A stretch of DNA of 64,000 nt, taken from positions 186,001 to 250,000 of the forward strand of contig NZ_LR824569.1 of assembly GCF_903969135.1 (NCBI RefSeq). Reading direction: 5' to 3'. The stretch is from Chryseobacterium sp. JV274 (GTDB lineage Bacteria; Bacteroidota; Bacteroidia; Flavobacteriales; Weeksellaceae). Every line of letters begins with the position of its first letter. The stretch's first letter is position 1. The notes under the pieces were generated by a model. It was not told where the DNA came from. It saw only the letters and a list, made by a program, of their open reading frames with translations, and did no database searches. This document shows, in pieces, positions 1 through 10,200 of the stretch. Both the position numbers and the translations under genes were made by a program.

Positions 1-1
1 A

Positions 2-151
2 CTCAGTAGTAAAGATCTTACCTTATTATTAACTCAAAACAAAACATCACTCATCAAAAACATGAAAAGCAAAAACGGTAAAAAGTTTGATGCTTACTTA
101 TTACTGAAGGATGATTTCAGTACATCATTTGAATTTGGAAATAAGAATTAA
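2..151 (+). CDS. topB: DNA topoisomerase III-type protein, C-terminal end (partial)
   Basis: An open frame runs in from the left edge and stops at 149-151, giving 49 residues. The end reads KSKNGKKFDAYLLL followed by a short Phe-rich tail. This matches the C-terminal Lys/Gly pattern 'KSKKGKxFDAxL' seen in type IA topoisomerases carried by Bacteroidota conjugative elements. Those enzymes relax or decatenate DNA through single-strand passage. The catalytic part lies outside the window. A perfect terminator hairpin follows 15 bases after the stop. The call rests on a short tail, so the family is likely but not proven. Confidence 0.6.
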   Translation, partial: LSSKDLTLLLTQNKTSLIKNMKSKNGKKFDAYLLLKDDFSTSFEFGNKN

Positions 152-166
152 TTTCAAAAAATTAAT

Positions 167-204
167 AGAATAAAGAAGCAGCCGATAGGCTGCTTCTTTA
201 TTCT
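167..204 (+). terminator. Rho-independent terminator after the topoisomerase gene
   Basis: A perfect 17-bp stem (167-183 with 188-204) encloses the loop GATA and is followed by an AT-rich stretch. It sits just after the stop at 151. The T content on both sides could let it work in both directions. The remaining sequence to 446 is very AT-rich and shows no gene. Confidence 0.85.
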
Positions 205-446
205 ACATTTTATCCAATTCTTTTAATTCCTTAAAATAAAGTCTAAAATATTTACTACTTTTTTTTGAATTTTGTTAGCCATTATGATAGTGATATAGTA
301 GGAAATTAGATTATAATAATGTAATACAATTATTTAAAAAGTATAGTTAAGTATTATGGTATAATGATTAGTAAAATCTTAATAATATTTTTTTATAGTA
401 TTGTAAAGTAATATTTATTATTTAAATTTAAAAATATTTCAAAACC

Positions 447-1355
447 ATGAAGACATTTATACAAATCAAAATTAACTTTTTGAAACTTTGCTTTGTTATT
501 GTATTTTCAACTATTTCATGTATCAAAACATACGCCCAAAAATTTGAAGATATATTTTTAGCTAACGATTTTGTACTTTATAAAAATACAAAGGTAAAAT
601 TAAAACAAGATCTCATTGGAGTCAACTTTAGTCACAATTTTTATGGTGATCTAAAAGATCTTCAAAAAGATTATGATAATAAGGTATTATATCCCTCAGC
701 AGCATATAATTTTCAAACGGAAAAAGATTCTTTAAAAAATAGAGTTTTCATTATTGAAAATATTATTGGCAAAGACGGAAAAACATTTAATACAGAAAAC
801 TCAGGTTATTTTGATTCTCCTATTTTTATCTTGAAAGATGAAGTAAAAGCCCAAACCATTTACTATAAATACGATAAAAAGTTTGAACATAACTTCCCTT
901 TTTTAGTTGCTGATATAAATTACCCTGTAGATTTTTTTTGCTCCCAACTCTCAGAAAATGATGATGATTTTACCAATGAAAAAACTATTAGAACCCCAAT
1001 GACGGAAGGCAACAATTTAGCTCCCGCATCTTTAACAAAGGTTTCAAAAAAAGGAAGACCATCTGCTTATTACCTAAGTTTAAGAGCTTATGGCAATACG
1101 GTTAATGTAAATGAACGAGGGGTAATTCTAATATTTGAAGACAATACTAAATGGATTAAAAACGCAGAGATAGATGTGGAAGCATATAAAGATAGTTATG
1201 AATATTCAGTATTTATAACTTTATCTCAAAATGATCTTAAGCTGTTTTCGACTAAGCGAATAAAAAAATTTAGACTGTACATATATGATGCTACCCTTAA
1301 TGCAGGTTTTGCCAGTAAATTTTTGAATTATACAAAGTGCTTGTTAAAAAGATAA
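447..1355 (+). CDS. Secreted protein of unknown function
   Basis: The 302-residue product begins with a signal peptide: basic start, a hydrophobic stretch around residues 11-27 (LKLCFVIVFSTIS), then a likely cleavage after TYAQ near residue 31. A Cys at residue 25 could allow lipidation, but the context fits ordinary Sec export better. No known domain was recognised in the mature part, which is rich in Asn, Lys and aromatic residues. The stop is only four bases before the next start, so it is probably co-transcribed with the HEPN-CBS gene. Very low GC suggests cargo DNA. Confidence 0.75.
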   Translation: MKTFIQIKINFLKLCFVIVFSTISCIKTYAQKFEDIFLANDFVLYKNTKVKLKQDLIGVNFSHNFYGDLKDLQKDYDNKVLYPSAAYNFQTEKDSLKNRVFIIENIIGKDGKTFNTENSGYFDSPIFILKDEVKAQTIYYKYDKKFEHNFPFLVADINYPVDFFCSQLSENDDDFTNEKTIRTPMTEGNNLAPASLTKVSKKGRPSAYYLSLRAYGNTVNVNERGVILIFEDNTKWIKNAEIDVEAYKDSYEYSVFITLSQNDLKLFSTKRIKKFRLYIYDATLNAGFASKFLNYTKCLLKR

Positions 1356-1359
1356 TAAT

Positions 1360-2070
1360 ATGACAAATGCAGAAAAATTTTTAGATATTTATAATCAACT
1401 TGATAAATTTCTAAAAAATGGTAACAATCAGAATCATGAAACTTTTGCCTCAAAAATAAAAAGTAGCAAAAATTCAATTATAAAATCTTACCGAGATAAA
1501 TTGATAGATTATGGAGAACTTAGAAACGCTATAACACACACACCTAAATTAGGTGGCAATTATATTGCAGAACCTCTGGGAGAAGTTGTTAATGAGTTTG
1601 CCATGATTTTACAAAAATTATTAAATCCACAAAAGGTTATTCCTTTATTTTCTTTTGAAGTGACTGGAGCTAACGAAAACGAGAGACTAGATAAAATTTT
1701 GAACATAATGAGGGAAAAATCTTTTTCGCAATTTCCCGTATTTGACGAAGGTGGAATGGTTACGGAGCTAATTAATACAAATACAATTTCAAGATGGTTA
1801 GGAAAAAATATTAATCAGAATGAAATCATGGTGGAAAATCCTATTATCAAAGAATTGATAGTCGATATTGAGTTTAAGAAAAATTTTAAATTTATATCGA
1901 GAGACTGCGATATTTATACTGCCTATGATTTGTTTATTGATCAAATAAATATCCATAAAAGAAATCTCGATGTATTATTTATTACAAACAGCGGTAGTGA
2001 AAATGAAAAATTATTAGGATTAATTACTATAGAAGATATTGCTAATAAAGTTAAGAACGTTCACTCATAA
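1360..2070 (+). CDS. HEPN-like / CBS-domain fusion protein
   Basis: This is a 236-residue cytoplasmic protein. Residues 1-90 are helical and carry LRNAITH (R55 to H60), the R-x4-H signature of HEPN domains, many of which are RNases or toxins. From about residue 100 two CBS-type repeats follow: one contains FSQFPVFDEGGMV and the last ends LITIEDIANKV. CBS pairs usually bind adenine nucleotides and regulate an attached domain. The N-terminal layout, with 'IAEP' shortly after the HEPN motif, resembles a family of HEPN-CBS proteins. Catalytic activity is an inference. The gene starts four bases after the secreted-protein gene. Confidence 0.65.
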   Translation: MTNAEKFLDIYNQLDKFLKNGNNQNHETFASKIKSSKNSIIKSYRDKLIDYGELRNAITHTPKLGGNYIAEPLGEVVNEFAMILQKLLNPQKVIPLFSFEVTGANENERLDKILNIMREKSFSQFPVFDEGGMVTELINTNTISRWLGKNINQNEIMVENPIIKELIVDIEFKKNFKFISRDCDIYTAYDLFIDQINIHKRNLDVLFITNSGSENEKLLGLITIEDIANKVKNVHS

Positions 2071-2165
2071 TAGAGTTCTGAACACGATTGCAGCATAGTG
2101 AAGAAATTGTTTAATATTAAAGCGTAAGATTTTACAATACTGTATTCGACTATTCGTTGTGGTTT

Positions 2166-3123
2166 TTAAAAAGTTTGTTCATAAAGAACTTCCTGCAAAT
2201 CCTGTAAAGGGGTCCAAATTCCAGATTTAACTTTCAGGTAAGTATGGCATAGTGTGACGATTTTTTGTTCATCTCCAAACTTAATTTTTTTTCTTTCTAA
2301 CTCTGTTAAACCTTCAAAAGCATTTGAGGTAAAACCGTATGTTGATAAAAACAAACCACTCTCTCTCTTTTCCTTGCAAATCACTTTTAGAAATTCCTTC
2401 ACGGATTTTTGACCTACTAGCTGTTTGGATTTCCAGTGCTTAATCTCGACGATATACTTAATGGGACGTCCATTTTTTACGATCTCCAAAATAATATCCT
2501 TACCTCCATCTTTGCTTGATGGTGTAAGGGTTACATGAAATGCCAAACCCTCAAATAGCTCAGCTATTGTTTTCTCGAATTCTCTCCATTCTATTTTTAA
2601 CAAAAAGTTGGGATCTTCTGCTATTTTTTCAATAAATGTTTTGCTTACAATTTTGATGATATCTTCATATTCATAGGTGTTTAGTTCAGATTCTATTTCT
2701 ATTTTAGATGTCCAAGTTTTAAGATCATCTAAGGTTAATAGTTCCACTTTTAAAGGATCAGTACTATTTACAAAACGATAGCATGAATAGGTAAATGCTA
2801 CGGGCGCAAACATAATAAGACGATCATACGGATAATTGAATGCGAATGAAACTCTCTCGTGGACACGTTCTTCTGTAATGTTTTCAGTCGAGTTTTGAAG
2901 AGAAATACATATTCTGTCTCGTGAATCCTTTGAAACACATAAAATCAAAATTACTTGTATCAGGACTTGGATTAAAGATTGTTGTAAAGCCATCATTAGA
3001 TAATAATTTCGAAATGACCTGATGAAATGTAAAGCAAATTTCCCGATCGTCTTTTGGACTTGTTATAGAATTTTCTAAAACAAGAATATCACGTACAAGC
3101 TGATCTTTTGTTGAGGGAGTCAT
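2166..3123 (-). pseudogene. Mrr-like restriction endonuclease, frameshifted
   Basis: Two overlapping reading frames make one protein. The first runs from ATG at 3123 to a stop near 2884. The second frame carries the rest down to 2166. Frame one gives FDFMCFK and frame two continues DSRDRICISLQNSTEN. Joining them needs removal of one base in the AAAGG run at about 2926-2931. The C-terminal half has the Mrr catalytic layout: a Phe/Glu-rich helix (EFEKTIAELFEG), GGKDIILE near 2500, and VEIKHWK near 2440 (D...ExK of the PD-(D/E)XK fold). Mrr enzymes cut modified DNA. As read it is broken, unless the base is a sequencing error or a programmed shift. Confidence 0.7.
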
Positions 3124-3152
3124 AATTTTAATGGTTAACGAAAGTTATAATC

Positions 3153-3641
3153 CTAGAAATTCCAGTCCAGCATTTCTATTTTTTGAAAAAAGAAAGAATC
3201 CATATATTTCCAAATGCCTCCGGTCTGACCATACACCATATTTTCCCCTTGTTCATTCTGATAAAGCATGCGCAACAATATTTCTTTTGTATATTCAGTT
3301 TCATTGAATAATATAATCACTTTTACTTTTATTTCTGCAATTGCCGGTGCCTGATGTTCAACGGATAATATTTCAAAAGATTTTAAGTTCTTTTTTTCAA
3401 AGACTTTTCGAACTCTTCCCGCTTCCTTACCTATATTAAATTCATTTGAAAATAAACAAATCTGTTTAGCCATCTGCCCATAGTTGTTTTTCTGCCAATT
3501 TATTAAAAAACGGACAGCATCTCTTTCCGGAGTATATTCTTCGTAATCTACTTCGTTTCCTTGAGCTGGAAAATCTTGGTTTACTATAGGTTTTCTATCT
3601 TTCCAGTAGTCCATATGTTTATCCATATCTTTTATCTTCAA
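3153..3641 (-). CDS. Hypothetical protein paired with the Mrr-like gene
   Basis: The product is 162 residues and I do not recognise the family. It has no signal peptide or membrane segment. It is acidic at the N-terminus (EVDYEEYTPERDAV), with an aromatic C-terminus (WKYMDSFFFQKIEMLDWNF). It lies 29 bases upstream of the Mrr-like gene on the same strand, so the two were probably one transcript. The C-terminal half alternates hydrophobic strands and could be a small alpha/beta domain. No catalytic motif is evident. Confidence 0.6.
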   Translation of the reverse strand: MKIKDMDKHMDYWKDRKPIVNQDFPAQGNEVDYEEYTPERDAVRFLINWQKNNYGQMAKQICLFSNEFNIGKEAGRVRKVFEKKNLKSFEILSVEHQAPAIAEIKVKVIILFNETEYTKEILLRMLYQNEQGENMVYGQTGGIWKYMDSFFFQKIEMLDWNF

Positions 3642-3720
3642 TTTGTGTTGTTGATAGTTGGAAATGGTATCTTTTAGATCTGAAAAAGTTTCTTTTAAAG
3701 TAGGAGTGTTTTTTTCTTTA

Positions 3721-4899
3721 AGGGGACGTTCTCTGGCGGCACTTCAGAAAGTGAAAGATCATTTTTTTTAATCCTGCAGAGCAAAAGGGCATCCTGAACA
3801 GCTGTCTAAAGAAGTCTACCGCCAGATAGAATCTTTTGCCGGCTATTCGTTTTGTAAAGCACATTCCGCATCTTATGCCGTTGAAAGCTACCAGAGCCTA
3901 TTCCTTAAAGTCTATTATCCTATCGAGTTCATGGTGTGCGCCATCAATAATGGCGGTGGCTTTTACAGAACGGAAGTTTATGTGCATGAAGCTAAGATGT
4001 CGGGAGCTACCATTAATAACCCCTGTGTTAATCTCAGTGAATGGCAGACCACAGTATATGGGACTGATGTCTATCTGGGACTGATGCATATCGAAAAACT
4101 GGAGGGAAGACTGGCTCAGTTAATTCCTGAAGAAAGAAAAAAGAATGGGGGATACCGATCCTTAGAGAACTTTGTCAAGAGAATTCCTATAGGCATCGAA
4201 ACATTACAGATCCTGATTTTTATCGGTGCATTCCGGTTTACAGGAAAACAAAAACATGAACTGCTTATTGAAGCAAGATTTTTATTAGGGAATAATAAAG
4301 AGGTTTACCGGCAGCCTACCTTACTGGATGAGCCACAGAAAAGCTATCACCTTCCTAAGATTGAAAGAAATAAGTTTGAAGATGCTTTTGATGAAATAGA
4401 AATTCTCGGGTTTCCGGTTTCCTTTTCTCCTTTTGATCTTCTGCAGACAAAATACCGTGGATCAGTCATGGCTAAGAATCTGATACAATACCATAAGAAG
4501 CAGGTGAAAATGCTGGCTTATCTGATTTCGAGAAAACATGTTCCTATCAAAAATAAACGGGATGGAAATAAAAAGGATGAAATGTTTTTTGGAACCTGGA
4601 TTGATGCAGAAGGCGAGTATTTTGATACTGCTCATTTTCCGGATTCTCTTAAACAATATCCTTTTCAGGGCGGAGGATGTTATCTGCTGTTGGGAACTGT
4701 GGAAGTCGACTTCCATTTTCCTACGATTACCATTCATAAAATGGCAAAAATGCCTTTCATTCCCGATCCCAGATATTCAATGGATCAGGAAAAATCTCAG
4801 GAAATAATAAGGAATCTTAGGGAAGATGTTAGTATGACCTTCAGAAAACCTTATCCACAGGAACATGAGATTGGGTTGCCGAGGGAAAAGATGAGGTAA
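3721..4899 (+). pseudogene. dnaE: Remnant of a DnaE-type DNA polymerase (C-terminal part)
   Basis: From about 3736 the frame reads SLAALQKVKDHFF, then an in-frame TAA at 3769-3771, then SCRAKGHPEQLSKEVYRQIE. It continues without interruption through FAGYSFCKAHSASYAVESYQ and FMVCAINNGGG to 4899. This is the conserved finger-to-C-terminal part of Bacteroidota DnaE / error-prone DnaE2 polymerases (GGFYRTEVYVHEA, PCVNLSE). The PHP and palm domains, with the catalytic aspartates, are missing upstream of about 3721. The stop probably replaced a Lys codon (AAA to TAA). A 322-residue frame from ATG 3931 is only the tail of this relic. Higher GC than the flanking genes suggests a separate origin. Confidence 0.85.
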
Positions 4900-4933
4900 A
4901 CCGTATTCAATAACAAATTAAGTTAATAAAATA

Positions 4934-5443
4934 CTAAGGGAATATTTTCATCAGTTCCTGTTTAATTTGTTTGATTTTAGCATCATGTCTATCTTTAGTA
5001 TCGGATAAGTTTTGATCTGCATTAATTGCTACAAAATTGATTTTAGGAATCGTTTTACCCGAATTAATAATATTATCAATCATTAGTTTTGCATGATGTT
5101 CCCATTTGTATTCCAGAAGGAATAAATGAAGCTGATCATAATTTTGAAATATTGGATTACTTAGTAAATCAATAAACTTATTCTTTGGGTGCATGGTAGG
5201 GCATAGTGCAGTAAATAAATTTAAGTCTGACACTTTTTCATTAGTTATTCTCTTACTAATAACTTGTGTCCAAGTACTCCAGTAATCATCATTTGAATGA
5301 GTTTCTACAGTGAAATTTGCATTTATCCCTCCGATTTTATAATGTTTTCCTTGATAATACTTTTTTCTATTATTAAATAAATCTTCAATTATTGTGGTCT
5401 TACCCCAATTGTTGAAACCTGTTATAAAAATTGCTTGTTTCAT
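4934..5443 (-). CDS. Small P-loop NTPase-like protein
   Basis: The 169-residue product starts MKQAIFITGFNNWGKTTII. G9 to T16 form a clear Walker A (GxxxxGKT), and the following helix carries Asp/Asn. No convincing Walker B is visible; TIPKINFVAIN near residue 136 is a hydrophobic strand that could fill that place. A central aromatic region (YWSTWTQVI) is unusual. The size and fold suggest a single-domain nucleotide kinase or GTPase-like protein, but the substrate cannot be named. It stands alone on the minus strand, convergent with the dnaE relic and divergent from the gene at 5550. Confidence 0.65.
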   Translation of the reverse strand: MKQAIFITGFNNWGKTTIIEDLFNNRKKYYQGKHYKIGGINANFTVETHSNDDYWSTWTQVISKRITNEKVSDLNLFTALCPTMHPKNKFIDLLSNPIFQNYDQLHLFLLEYKWEHHAKLMIDNIINSGKTIPKINFVAINADQNLSDTKDRHDAKIKQIKQELMKIFP

Positions 5444-5549
5444 ATCTTAAATTTATACAAATATGATTAATAAAATTAAAAATATAATCATCTAATTAAT
5501 ATCTGCAAAAAAGGTGTAAATTAACTGTCAACTATTTAAACTATTAATC

Positions 5550-6167
5550 ATGAAAACAACATCTCAAACTGATGGTGCAAATCACTTTGTACTAAAATGG
5601 TTATTTCTTGTACCTCTGCTTTCCTTAGCAGTTTCCATCTTTCTTTATTTAAAAGGTTTTATACCTTACGAAATTTTTTTAATTACATTAATTAGTCTTG
5701 TTATTTGCCTTGTTTCTAGTTTTATTGCACTAAAAATGAGAAAGAAAAAGCAAGGTATAATAGCTTTATGGGTCTTTTTTATTTTTTTGTTTTTAAGTCA
5801 TATTAGTGTCGTTTTAAATATTTTACCTCCGAGTTTGGAAAACTACAATCCAATAACCCCAATGGCTACTAAAAAGATTAATATAGCAACATATATGGCA
5901 AATCCTCTAAATAGCTCAGAACAAAAAGTTAAGACAGCAATTTTATTTGCATGGGGAGATAATACACCAGACATCTCAAAGGTGGCAAATGATAAAAAAA
6001 TTTCAGATTATAAACTCAATGAAGGTCAAGTTTTCTTTTTGACAGACTACCTTAATATTGCAGTGATTTCAGCTAAACCCAATGGGAAAAGACTTCATCC
6101 AGCTGACGTTAAATCCAGCAAGAATATACAGGGACTAATTGATTTGTTAGAAAAAACAATTAAATAA
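5550..6167 (+). CDS. Three-helix membrane protein, unknown function
   Basis: The 205-residue product has three hydrophobic helices at about residues 16-34, 40-62 and 69-92. A soluble domain follows to the C-terminus (about 105-205), with the acidic/aromatic stretch FAWGDNTPDISKV. It was not recognised as a named family. The stop is eight bases before the next start, so it is likely co-transcribed with the outer-membrane-like protein. The pair may belong to the large helicase locus that follows, but a 132-base gap separates them. Confidence 0.65.
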   Translation: MKTTSQTDGANHFVLKWLFLVPLLSLAVSIFLYLKGFIPYEIFLITLISLVICLVSSFIALKMRKKKQGIIALWVFFIFLFLSHISVVLNILPPSLENYNPITPMATKKINIATYMANPLNSSEQKVKTAILFAWGDNTPDISKVANDKKISDYKLNEGQVFFLTDYLNIAVISAKPNGKRLHPADVKSSKNIQGLIDLLEKTIK

Positions 6168-6175
6168 TAATTGCT

Positions 6176-7075
6176 ATGAAAAAGACATTAACCTATACAA
6201 TTATTTTTTTATCATTTTTTGATTTGGTATTTTCTCAGGATAAAAAACAAAATGATACAGAACAAACTAAAAAGTGGGCATTCGAAAATATTACTATTGG
6301 TCAGTCGATGGCAACTTCTGAGGAGCAAGAACTACCAGCACAGTTATCGGTCACTTTTCCAAAAGGAAAAAAAGCATCTTATCTGATCAATACAGGAATT
6401 AACATCAATTTTAAAATAGATCGATGGCCGAAATTATTAGGTTCCTTCACGGGAGAATATCACAGAAATACTCTTACTGACAAAGAACAGAATAATATAC
6501 AACTTGGTATCAAAGGACATTATAATTTCGCTTCAGAACCTGAAACAAAATATATCTTAATTTTTGATCCGCAATTTAGTAGGGATTTTGTTGAAGATAA
6601 AAATTCAATTCAATCTAATCTACTTTTTACCTGGGTAACTAACAATAAACCTTTAAATTTTGGCGCGCATAATTATTTAAACAAAAAGGAAACAATAGCT
6701 ACTAAAATATCTATCATTGCAGGTGCACAATTTCAAAATGTATTTCACGGAGATGCAAACCAAGATTTACGTGGTTTTAAATTTCGTCCAATAGGTACTG
6801 TAAATGCAGGCATCTATTTTTTAAGAAATGAAAGTGATCCGACAGATCCCGTTGTTGATATCACTGCCGCTTATACACAGAGATTAATAGTGATAAATTC
6901 CACGGCTGATTCTGAAAAGAATACTTATCAGTTCACTTCAAGTATAAACTATTACATTGCAACTAATCCGGTAAAATTATCTATTGGAGGAACATTTCTT
7001 GATGGATCTGATCCTTATACTGCATTAAAACAACAACAATATTTCTTGATATCTTTTAATGTATTCCTCAATTAA
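6176..7075 (+). CDS. Exported, probable outer-membrane beta-barrel protein
   Basis: This 299-residue protein has a signal peptide (MKKTLTYTIIFLSFFDLVFS, cleavage about residue 20). The rest alternates short amphipathic strands with turns and ends in an aromatic strand (QQQYFLISFNVFLN). A terminal Phe/Asn strand is typical of outer-membrane barrels inserted by BamA. No channel or receptor family was recognised. It is eight bases downstream of the membrane protein gene. The barrel call is inferred from strand periodicity and the terminal strand. Confidence 0.6.
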   Translation: MKKTLTYTIIFLSFFDLVFSQDKKQNDTEQTKKWAFENITIGQSMATSEEQELPAQLSVTFPKGKKASYLINTGININFKIDRWPKLLGSFTGEYHRNTLTDKEQNNIQLGIKGHYNFASEPETKYILIFDPQFSRDFVEDKNSIQSNLLFTWVTNNKPLNFGAHNYLNKKETIATKISIIAGAQFQNVFHGDANQDLRGFKFRPIGTVNAGIYFLRNESDPTDPVVDITAAYTQRLIVINSTADSEKNTYQFTSSINYYIATNPVKLSIGGTFLDGSDPYTALKQQQYFLISFNVFLN

Positions 7076-7207
7076 AAAGAAAATGATCCAAAACTAATTT
7101 TCAGCTAAAATCCGGATACTTATATTATATTTATTAAATTTAAATATGATATAAGTACAATTAATATAGAAGTAATTAAATTTAATAACCACTAATAAAA
7201 ACTTAAC

Positions 7208-10200
7208 ATGATTGAGAATACGATGCTTTTTGACAAATTAGTTGAAAGGAGAAAAAAGCATATAGAAACATTGCTAGATGAGGAATTCAGCGGAATATGG
7301 AGATATGTAAAAGGAAATTATTCTTCCGAAGCGCATTTTATACACGAACTTCTTCAAAATGCTGATGATTGCGGTGCTTCTTATGTAGATTTTAGAATAA
7401 CTGAAGACGGATTATATTTTAAACATAATGGTATTATAAGATTCACAATTTCCGATGTAGATAAAACAACGCAAGATAAACTGAATGGTACATTAGGGCA
7501 TATAAATTCCATAACAGCAATAGGTAATTCGAATAAAGTAGATCAGCAGAAAATTGGAAAATTTGGTATTGGATTTAAGGCAGTATTCGCATATACTAAT
7601 GAGCCAGAAGTATATGATGATAATTTTTGCTTTAAATTAAAGAATTACATTGTTCCAGAACGATTAATTGAAAAAAATACAAATAGAAAAAAAGGAGAGA
7701 CCTTGTTTTATTTTCCTTTTAATAATGAAGAGAAACCAAAGGAAGTTGCCCATCGAGAAATAGTTAATAAATTGAAATCTTTACAATCACCACTACTTTT
7801 TCTAAAAACACTCAACATAATTAGGTGGGAAAATAAGAAAGAAAAAGGATTGTTTACTAAAGAAGAAGATGTTGAATTTTTTAAGGGTAAATCTTCAGAT
7901 AATCAGATTGTTAAACTTGTAAATCAAGTTAATAATGATATTCAACTGAAAAGGATTTGGTTGTTTACAAAGACTGTACGACTTAAAGATCAAACTGGAG
8001 TTCAAAAAATAAATGTTGGTTTTTTTCTTAATGATAACAATACTATTAATTCTGATAGTAAAGTAGATGCATACTGCTTTTTTCCTACAAAAGAAACAAC
8101 GAATTTGAGATTTATTATTCATGCTCCATTTCTTTTAACGGATAATCGCCAAAATATTTTAGCGGGAAATGATTGGAATAAGTTTCTGATTGAGGAATTA
8201 GCTACCTTGGCAACAGAAGCCTTAATGAGTATCAGATCTAAATGTTTAGATGATAAAATTTCATATTTTGGAAAGTCATTTGTTGAACTTTTACCATATA
8301 ATGAAGAAGATTTTTCAAATATTAACAATAACGATAGAATTTCCTTTTATCCATTTTATAAAAAAATTCTAGTATTATTAAGAACAGAGCAAATACTTCC
8401 TGGAAGAAATAATATCTTTTACAGAGCTTCAAATTCTTATTGGTCGACAGATAAAGAATTAACAGATTTATTTTCTGACGTTCAGATATCTCAAATTACT
8501 AATCGAGCAAATGTAGGTTTAATTTTTACGCATATTGGTCAAAAGAATGTTGAACAAAATAATAAACCATTGCATAAATATTTACGTTCGATAACAAATG
8601 AGATACTTGGACCAGAAAAAATAATTAAAAATATTTCAACTGCATTTACTGAAAATCAATCTATAAAATGGTTATTAAAATTTTATGGCTATTTAAGTGA
8701 AAGAGACTCTTATCTTAAAGTAGCTAAGGAGTATCCTATTATTTTGGATAATGAAGGTAAAGCCGTCATCCCTTATGATAAGATAAAAAATCATTATAAT
8801 ATTTTTCTGCCAGCTGGTAGTTCGGAGGATTTTAAAACAGTTAATTTAGAATTCCTTAAATATGATGTTGCGACTATTTTTTTTGAAAGATTAGGACTAT
8901 CTATTCCAGATATAAAAGCCAATTATTTAAAAAAGATTCTTCCTAAATATGAGGAAGATATTGATCTGAGTGATAAAGAACTAATATCTCATACTAAAGC
9001 TCTAATTGAATTTTATAAAAGTTGTCATACCGAGGAGTTCAAAAGTTATGTTGAACGTCTTGGTAAATTACCTCTGTTTAAAGGTATACAAAATAATAAG
9101 AGCAAAGATGTCTATTTGATTACTTCTAATGAATTATATCATCTAACAGAAAATTTACATACGTACTTTGAAGGTTATGAATCTGTCTATTTCTTTGATG
9201 AAAAATTTTACAAAGCAAATCTTTCTGAAGAAGAATTTACTTTTTTAATTAAAATACTAAATCATCTTGGGGTTAGTTTTTTACCTCGGTTGAAGAAAAT
9301 AGAAAGATATTGTGATTCTAATACTTTAGAGAAATTCAATCTGTTGAGGTACAAAGGTAGCTACTATAAAACCTTAATCGATCGTGAACTAGAAGGACTT
9401 GAAAATGCTATGCGAGTCATTTCCGTTGAAAAATCTCTAGTTATTTGGCAAATATTATTAGAAATTATAGGTGCAAGAAATTACTCATACTATAATTCTA
9501 TGGTATTCGAAGGAATGTTTACGCATCGAATTGATGGACGATATTCGCCTCAAAATATTTGGTTTGAATCTACATTTATTAAACACTTAAGAAATAATCG
9601 ATGGTTATATAATTCAAAAATCGAAAAAACAAATCCAAAATCAATACAATACAGTGATTTGGTTGCTGATTATTTTGGTTTATCATCATCTTCCTCCTCC
9701 TCAGATCTGTTAATACGTCTGTTAGAATTCCTTCCTGAGCAAGTAGATCCACAACTGTCCGATGAACAGCAGGAAATTTATGATATAGGTAAGGCTATTT
9801 TAAATTCTGGTTATACAGAAGAACAAGTCATAGCAGCTATTGCAAAACTAAATACGGACTCTGAGATAATAATTAAACATGAATCAGTAAATGAAAAATT
9901 TATTCACGATGGTCTAAATACGTCAACGACTAGGAATCGAGTGCAAAAAACAATTAGAAACATTAGTGAAAGATTAAATGAAAGTTTTTTTGAAAACCAT
10001 AATCATAAAGTAACTGGTGATAACATAATTGTATCTCCGGTAATAGATTATGAACAGGAAGATATTAGTGGCTCTTTTATTTCCAGTATAGATCTAGAGG
10101 ATGAATACAATAAAAGGATTAAGCAAGTACAACGTGAGGTCGAAGAATTAGCATTGGTTGAACAATTAAAATCAGAAGTTGTAGATAATGATAAATATAC

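Noticed and set aside
3931..4899. Intact 322-residue gene starting at ATG 3931
   Set aside because: Clear polymerase homology continues upstream of this ATG in the same frame to about 3736, across a stop at 3769. It is the tail of a relic, not a complete gene.
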